From positions 62,001 to 126,000 of the forward strand of contig JODU01000016.1 in NCBI GenBank assembly GCA_000720845.1: DNA of 64,000 nt. Reading direction: 5' to 3'. A model generated the notes under the pieces. It searched no databases. It was not told the origin of the DNA and saw only the letters and a list, made by a program, of their open reading frames with translations. The translations under genes were made by a program, and so were the position numbers. Within the stretch, counting starts at the first letter, position 1. The number at the start of each line of letters is the position of its first letter. Of this stretch, positions 60,599-64,000 are shown in pieces. The DNA is from Kitasatospora aureofaciens (lineage in GTDB: Bacteria; Actinomycetota; Actinomycetes; Streptomycetales; Streptomycetaceae).

Positions 60599-61189
60599 TC
60601 AGGCCCCGGCGGGCAGGGCGTGCGCGAGGAGGGTCTCCGCCGCGGCGCGCACGTGCCGGCCGTAGTCGGCATCGCCCAGCACCATGGCACGGCTGGCCGC
60701 CCCGTCCGCGAGGGTGACCAGTTGCTCGGCGAGCACGGCGGGCCGGTCGCAGCCCAGCTCCGTCACCAGTGCCGTGACCAGCCGCACCATCCGCAGTTTC
60801 TGGTCTCGGGCGTAGGAGTGGACCGTGCTGTCCGGGTCGGGGAACTCGGCCGCGGCGTCGATGAACGGGCACCCGCGCACGGGTGTTCCGTCGGGCGCGG
60901 GCAGGTCGAACAGCCCGAGGATCCGCTCCCGCGGCGCAACGTCGTCGCGGGACAGCACGCTTTCGAGCGTGGCGCCCGAGGAGGCGAGGTCCTGGAGGTA
61001 CGCGATCACCAGGTCTCCCTTGGTCCGGAAGTGCGCGTAGAGCGTGCGCTTGGACACCGGCGCCGCTTCCGCGACCTGTTCCATACCGGTCGCGTTGATC
61101 CCCTGGGTCGCGAAGAGGTGGGCGGCGGCCGCGAGGATGCGTTCCCGCCCGCCGCGCCCACGAGCCGGGGATGTGGTGGTCGCACTCAT
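60599..61189 (-). CDS. TetR-family repressor of the nitroreductase gene
   Basis: A 196-residue TetR regulator: RERILAAAAHLFATQGINAT, MEQVAEAAPVSKRTLYAHFR, TKGDLVIAYLQDLASSGATL. The C-terminal domain has VRGCPFIDAAAEFPDPDS, common in regulators answering electrophiles or oxidants, with a Cys that might sense them. It is divergent from the nitroreductase, with two 18-bp operators between. About 134 bp between this gene and the ABC exporter hold no clear gene. Confidence 0.93.
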   Translation of the reverse strand: MSATTTSPARGRGGRERILAAAAHLFATQGINATGMEQVAEAAPVSKRTLYAHFRTKGDLVIAYLQDLASSGATLESVLSRDDVAPRERILGLFDLPAPDGTPVRGCPFIDAAAEFPDPDSTVHSYARDQKLRMVRLVTALVTELGCDRPAVLAEQLVTLADGAASRAMVLGDADYGRHVRAAAETLLAHALPAGA

Positions 61190-61196
61190 ACGACGA

Positions 61197-61264
61197 GTAT
61201 ACGCCTGCGTTTACTTCCGTCCGAAACGCCTGGTAGGGTCCGCCAGGTAAACGGTTGCGTTTAC
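61197..61264. promoter_or_regulatory. Two 18-bp TetR operators, GTAAACG-N4-CGTTTAC
   Basis: The site at 61247-61264 is a perfect GTAAACG-GTTG-CGTTTAC dyad. The site at 61197-61214 reads GTATACG-CCTG-CGTTTAC, one mismatch. Centres are 50 bp apart. Both lie in the divergent promoter region between the TetR and nitroreductase genes; the first is close to each start, so both genes would be repressed. Confidence 0.85.
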
Positions 61265-61290
61265 TTGAGGCAACTACCGAGGAGGACTCC

Positions 61291-61980
61291 ATGACCCTGC
61301 TGGTCCCCACCGAGCTGAGCGGTGCCGCGGAGAAGCTGATACGCGGCCGGCACGCGACCCGCGCGTTCCGTCCGCAAGCCGTGCCCGAGGACACGATGCG
61401 TGCGATCTTCTCGCTGGCGGGCGCCGCACCGTCCAACTCCAACGCGCAGCCGTGGCGCGTGGAGGTGGTGAGCGGCGCCACGCGCGACCGTCTGGCGGAC
61501 GCCCTGCGAGCGGCGCACGCCGCGAACCGCTCCTCGGTCGACTTCCCGTACTCCGACGAGATGTACTCCGAGGCGCAGCAGGCGCGCCGGGCGGCGTTCG
61601 GCGCCGGACTGTACGGGGCGCTGGGCATCGCCGCGGACGACCAGGCGTCGCGGGCGGCCTACAACACGGAGAGCCTGCGCTTCTACGGCGCGCCGCACGC
61701 CGCCTTCCTGTTCGTCGCCGGGGACGGCGGACCGCGGCTCGCCGCGGACGTCGGCGCCTATCTGCAGACCCTCCTGCTGGCGATGACCGCCTACGGCGTG
61801 GCGAGTTGCCCGCAGGGGCTGCTCAGCTTCTACGCCGACACGGTCCGCGCCGAACTCGGCGTCGACGAGGGGCGGCTCCTCGTGGGCGTCTCCTTCGGCT
61901 ACGCCGACGAGACCGCTCCGGTGAACCGGGTCACGGCCGGGCGGGCCGCGCTCGACGAGGTCACGACCTTCCACGGCTGA
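61291..61980 (+). CDS. Nitroreductase-family flavoprotein
   Basis: A 229-residue FMN-dependent nitroreductase: IRGRHATRAFRPQAVPEDT, AGAAPSNSNAQPWRVEVVSG, ADVGAYLQTLLLAMTAYGVA, SCPQGLL and FGYADETAPVNRV. These supply the Arg, Asn/Gln and Gly contacts to FMN. It reduces quinones or nitro compounds with NAD(P)H. GAGGAGGAC lies before ATG 61291. Controlled by the divergent TetR gene. Confidence 0.92.
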   Translation: MTLLVPTELSGAAEKLIRGRHATRAFRPQAVPEDTMRAIFSLAGAAPSNSNAQPWRVEVVSGATRDRLADALRAAHAANRSSVDFPYSDEMYSEAQQARRAAFGAGLYGALGIAADDQASRAAYNTESLRFYGAPHAAFLFVAGDGGPRLAADVGAYLQTLLLAMTAYGVASCPQGLLSFYADTVRAELGVDEGRLLVGVSFGYADETAPVNRVTAGRAALDEVTTFHG

Positions 61981-62023
61981 GGGAGCCCGATCCGACGGCG
62001 TCCCGCGAGCGGGGCGGGCCCCG

Positions 62024-62557
62024 CTACTCGATCAGCGCGTCCGCGGCGATGATCACCAGGCCGATCAGCATGTCCAGGAATCCCGCGCGGCACGAGGACA
62101 GCCGGCCGAGCCCGGCGGTGCGGGCCGCGGAGGTGCCCAGGGTGAAGAGCAGGACGGTGTTCAGCACCAGGGCCGTGTCGGCGGCCGTGTCCTCCGCCCA
62201 CCACCCGGCCGTCGCGGCGAGCAGCATCGCCACCGTCGGGAGCACGGCGGCGGTCAGCGGCCACTCGGCGAGCACCGCGCGCAGTCTGCTCGCCGAGGCC
62301 GTTCCGTCGCCGGACGCACGCCGGGCGATGACATGCGCGTATCCGTGGGCGGCGCCCGACGACAGCGCCGTGAGCAGAACCCACAGCGCGTCCTGGCCGG
62401 GGTTGGCCTCCCCGCCCGGAACGTCCAGCGCCGCCACCAGTGCGCTGGCCAGCACCAGGCCGTAGATTCCCTTGAACAGCCACCCCTCCGGCCGGCGCCG
62501 CAGGATTCCCCTCGACGTGACACCGCCGGCAGGGCCGTGGCCGGCGCGCTCGGACAT
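62024..62557 (-). CDS. Integral membrane protein of unknown function
   Basis: A 177-residue protein with four hydrophobic segments: LFKGIYGLVLASALVAALDV, DALWVLLTALSSGAAHGYAH, LTAAVLPTVAMLLAATAGWW and LGRLS...GFLDMLIGLVIIAADALI. No family with a known role was recognised. It begins one base after the stop of the NmrA-like gene, so the two form an operon. The frame extends upstream of ATG 62557 but only as shadow of the neighbour. Confidence 0.72.
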   Translation of the reverse strand: MSERAGHGPAGGVTSRGILRRRPEGWLFKGIYGLVLASALVAALDVPGGEANPGQDALWVLLTALSSGAAHGYAHVIARRASGDGTASASRLRAVLAEWPLTAAVLPTVAMLLAATAGWWAEDTAADTALVLNTVLLFTLGTSAARTAGLGRLSSCRAGFLDMLIGLVIIAADALIE

Positions 62558-62558
62558 T

Positions 62559-63287
62559 TCAGGAGAGCCAGTCGGTGTACCGGGTGGGGGCCAGGCGGGC
62601 GTCCAGGTCGGTGAGGACGTCCCCCTCGACCGCCGCGAACATGCCCGCGGTCGGGTCGGTGACGACCGTGCGCCCGTCACCCCTGCGGGAGAGGGTCAGG
62701 CGGCCCAGGTCGTCCAGCGGGAACACATCCGGTCCACCGACGTTCCGGATGCCGTTCAGCGGGGTTCCCACGGCAACCTCCGCCACCGCGGTCGCCACGT
62801 CCTTCGCGGCGATCGGCTGGATGGGCGTGGCGGGCAGCCGGACGCGGTCACCGTCCGCGGTCCAGGACAGGACGGCCTCCATGAACTCCATGAACTGGGT
62901 GGCGCGCACGATCGAGTACGGCACGGGGCCGCCCCTGAGGAGCTCCTCCTGGAGGAGTTTGGCGCGATAGTAGGCCAGTTCCGGCACCCGGTCGACGCCG
63001 ACGATCGACAGAATCACGAAGTGACCCGTTCCGGCCCGCCGCGCCGCGGTCAGGAGGTTGTCCATCGAGGCCCGGAAGAAGCCGGGCGAGGCGTCGTCGA
63101 AGGTCGGCGAGTTCGTCAGGTTGACGACGACGTCGGTGCCCTCCAGCGCCCGGTCCACTCCCTCGCCGCTGACGACGTCGACTCCGGTGGACAGCGAGTG
63201 GGGCACCGCCCGGTGCCCGGCCGCGTTCAGGTTCTCGACGACCCGGGAGCCGATCAGTCCCGTGCCGCCGATGACCGCGATCTCCAT
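62559..63287 (-). CDS. NmrA/NAD(P)H-binding atypical SDR
   Basis: A 242-residue Rossmann protein: EIAVIGGTGLIGSRVVENLN, TDVVVNLTNSPTFDD, HFVILSIVGVDRVPELAYYR with AKLLQEELLR, YSIVRATQFMEFMEAVLSW. The usual catalytic Tyr-x-x-x-Lys reads YYRAK. Members act as redox sensors or small reductases. ATG 63287 is where the fold starts; the in-frame upstream MDRQGARRV is less likely. Co-transcribed with the membrane protein. Confidence 0.88.
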   Translation of the reverse strand: MEIAVIGGTGLIGSRVVENLNAAGHRAVPHSLSTGVDVVSGEGVDRALEGTDVVVNLTNSPTFDDASPGFFRASMDNLLTAARRAGTGHFVILSIVGVDRVPELAYYRAKLLQEELLRGGPVPYSIVRATQFMEFMEAVLSWTADGDRVRLPATPIQPIAAKDVATAVAEVAVGTPLNGIRNVGGPDVFPLDDLGRLTLSRRGDGRTVVTDPTAGMFAAVEGDVLTDLDARLAPTRYTDWLS

Positions 63288-63420
63288 GACGCGCCTCGCT
63301 CCCTGCCGATCCACGTGGTCCAGGAACCACTGTGTCGGTGCGCGCGGAGTACGGCGCTCTGGATGCCCCGAAGGGATGAGAGCGAGCCCCGTCGCCCGTC
63401 GGACCGGCCCGCCGACGGCG

Positions 63421-63834
63421 TCAGGCGGCGCAGTCCGGGCAGATGCCGCGGTAGGTCACTTCGGCCTCATGGACGGTGAAGCCGAAGGACTGGGAGGCCG
63501 GGAGGTCCGAGAGGGGGTCGCCCGTCGGGTGCACGTCGCGGATCGAGCCGCAGCGATCGCAGAGCAGGTGGTGGTGGGGGTGACGCGCGTTCGGGTCGTA
63601 GCGCTTGGCGCGGCCGTCGGTCGACACCTCGAGGACCTCGCCCCGGTGCACCAGTTCACGCAGCGTGTTGTAGACCGTCGCCCGGGAGATCTCGGGCAGT
63701 CGCTCCGCGGCACGGGTGTGCACCTCGTCGGCGGTCAGGTGCACGTGGTCCCCGTCGAGGACCTCGGCCACCACGCGCCGCTGCGCGGTCAGGCGCCAGC
63801 CGCGTTCGCGAAGCCGCCCCAGGAGATCACTCAT
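63421..63834 (-). CDS. catR: Fur-family regulator (CatR/PerR type)
   Basis: A 137-residue Fur-fold metalloregulator: LRERGWRLTAQRRVVAEVLD, HVHLTADEVHTRAAERLPEI, SRATVYNTLRELVHRGEVLE. Metal sites are ARHPHHHLLCDRCGSIRDVH and the C-terminal CPDCAA (two CxxC structural zinc motifs). It faces the catalase gene start at 63958, as in peroxide-responsive CatR-CatA pairs of Streptomyces, where peroxide relieves repression. ATG 63834 fits the family start. Confidence 0.88.
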   Translation of the reverse strand: MSDLLGRLRERGWRLTAQRRVVAEVLDGDHVHLTADEVHTRAAERLPEISRATVYNTLRELVHRGEVLEVSTDGRAKRYDPNARHPHHHLLCDRCGSIRDVHPTGDPLSDLPASQSFGFTVHEAEVTYRGICPDCAA

Positions 63835-63868
63835 GCGCAGCACCCTAGCAGGGTGCGGCATCAATTCA

Positions 63869-63885
63869 AGAGCGGATATGGCTCT
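63869..63885. promoter_or_regulatory. Candidate CatR-type operator
   Basis: AGAGC-GGATATG-GCTCT forms a 5-bp inverted repeat with a 7-nt spacer in the A/T-richer region between the Fur-type gene and the catalase start. The flanking CATCAATTCAAG and CTAGATGG extend the low-GC stretch. Assigned by position and symmetry only. Confidence 0.5.
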
Positions 63886-63957
63886 AGATGGCGCCTTGCC
63901 TTAGATCCTGTCCAATGTAGGGTGGGGCCTGCGAAGAACCACACCGAGGAGCAAGCC

Positions 63958-64000
63958 TTGCCTGAGAACAACCAGAAGCCGCTGACCACGGTTGCCGGTG
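63958..64000 (+). CDS. catA: Catalase, first 14 codons (continues beyond window)
   Basis: TTG 63958 follows GAGGAGC and begins MPENNQKPLTTVAG, the N-terminus typical of monofunctional Streptomyces catalases. The gene runs off the right edge. Divergent placement beside the Fur-type regulator supports the call; the body of the enzyme cannot be seen. Confidence 0.7.
   Translation, partial: MPENNQKPLTTVAG

Overview
The window is high-GC actinobacterial chromosome, almost certainly Streptomyces: near-saturating G/C at third codon positions, Tat-type exported enzymes, GTG/TTG starts, many 4-nt start/stop overlaps, leaderless promoters and a dense set of TetR, GntR, IclR, LacI and XRE regulators. 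No rRNA, tRNA, CRISPR array or intact mobile element was seen.

Layout. 1-7.9 kb holds small regulatory and house-keeping units: an MFS exporter and Atu4866 gene opposite an MmyB-like regulator, a DUF2975/XRE pair, a two-component system with an antisense-overlapping PAP2 gene, a GNAT enzyme, a methyltransferase and an SRPBCC protein. 8-19 kb holds a large Tat-exported discoidin-domain protein, a saccharopine-dehydrogenase-like enzyme with its TetR, a nucleotidyltransferase-fold/HIT pair, and two exported glycosidases (GH95 and a GH141-like beta-helix). 19-41.5 kb is the metabolic core. It has an IS630-HTH/GntR chimera, an IclR gene, a decayed diketo-acid hydrolase gene, then a ten-gene unit with an enolase-superfamily dehydratase, 2-hydroxyacid dehydrogenase, aldo/keto reductase, lactonase, alpha/alpha-toroid protein, ABC sugar importer (no ATPase), rhamnose-type mutarotase and SDR. 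A GntR/ThuA divergon and a LacI-controlled divergon follow; the latter pairs a XylX-like dehydratase with a CoA-transferase, SBP-like protein, enoyl-CoA hydratase, SDR and DUF4432 epimerase. 41.5-55 kb is a run of exported glycosidases on the minus strand (GH78, GH106-like, GH127-like, a second GH106-like). 55-64 kb is mixed: cold-shock protein, IS5/SDR scar, IclR and alpha/beta hydrolase, ABC exporter, TetR-nitroreductase pair, NmrA-like protein, and a Fur-type regulator opposite the start of a catalase gene.

How it fits together (inference). The secreted enzymes have families expected to remove L-fucose, L-rhamnose and L-arabinose from plant polysaccharides (pectin side chains such as rhamnogalacturonan II, or arabinogalactan). 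The importer, mutarotase, aldose dehydrogenase, lactonase, sugar-acid dehydratase and SDR would then oxidise a 6-deoxy-hexose without phosphorylation. The expected last enzyme, a short FAH-type 2,4-diketo-acid hydrolase, is present only as a gene with a large in-frame internal deletion. Downstream lies an unusual operon combining a KDP-dehydratase-like FAH protein with CoA-thioester enzymes, which could be an alternative or additional exit route. Regulation can be read directly: a 29-bp element shared by the dehydratase and ThuA/GntR promoters, twin TTAGCGCTA half-sites between the XylX-like and CoA-transferase genes, and a TTGAATCGTT element at the glycosidase promoters.
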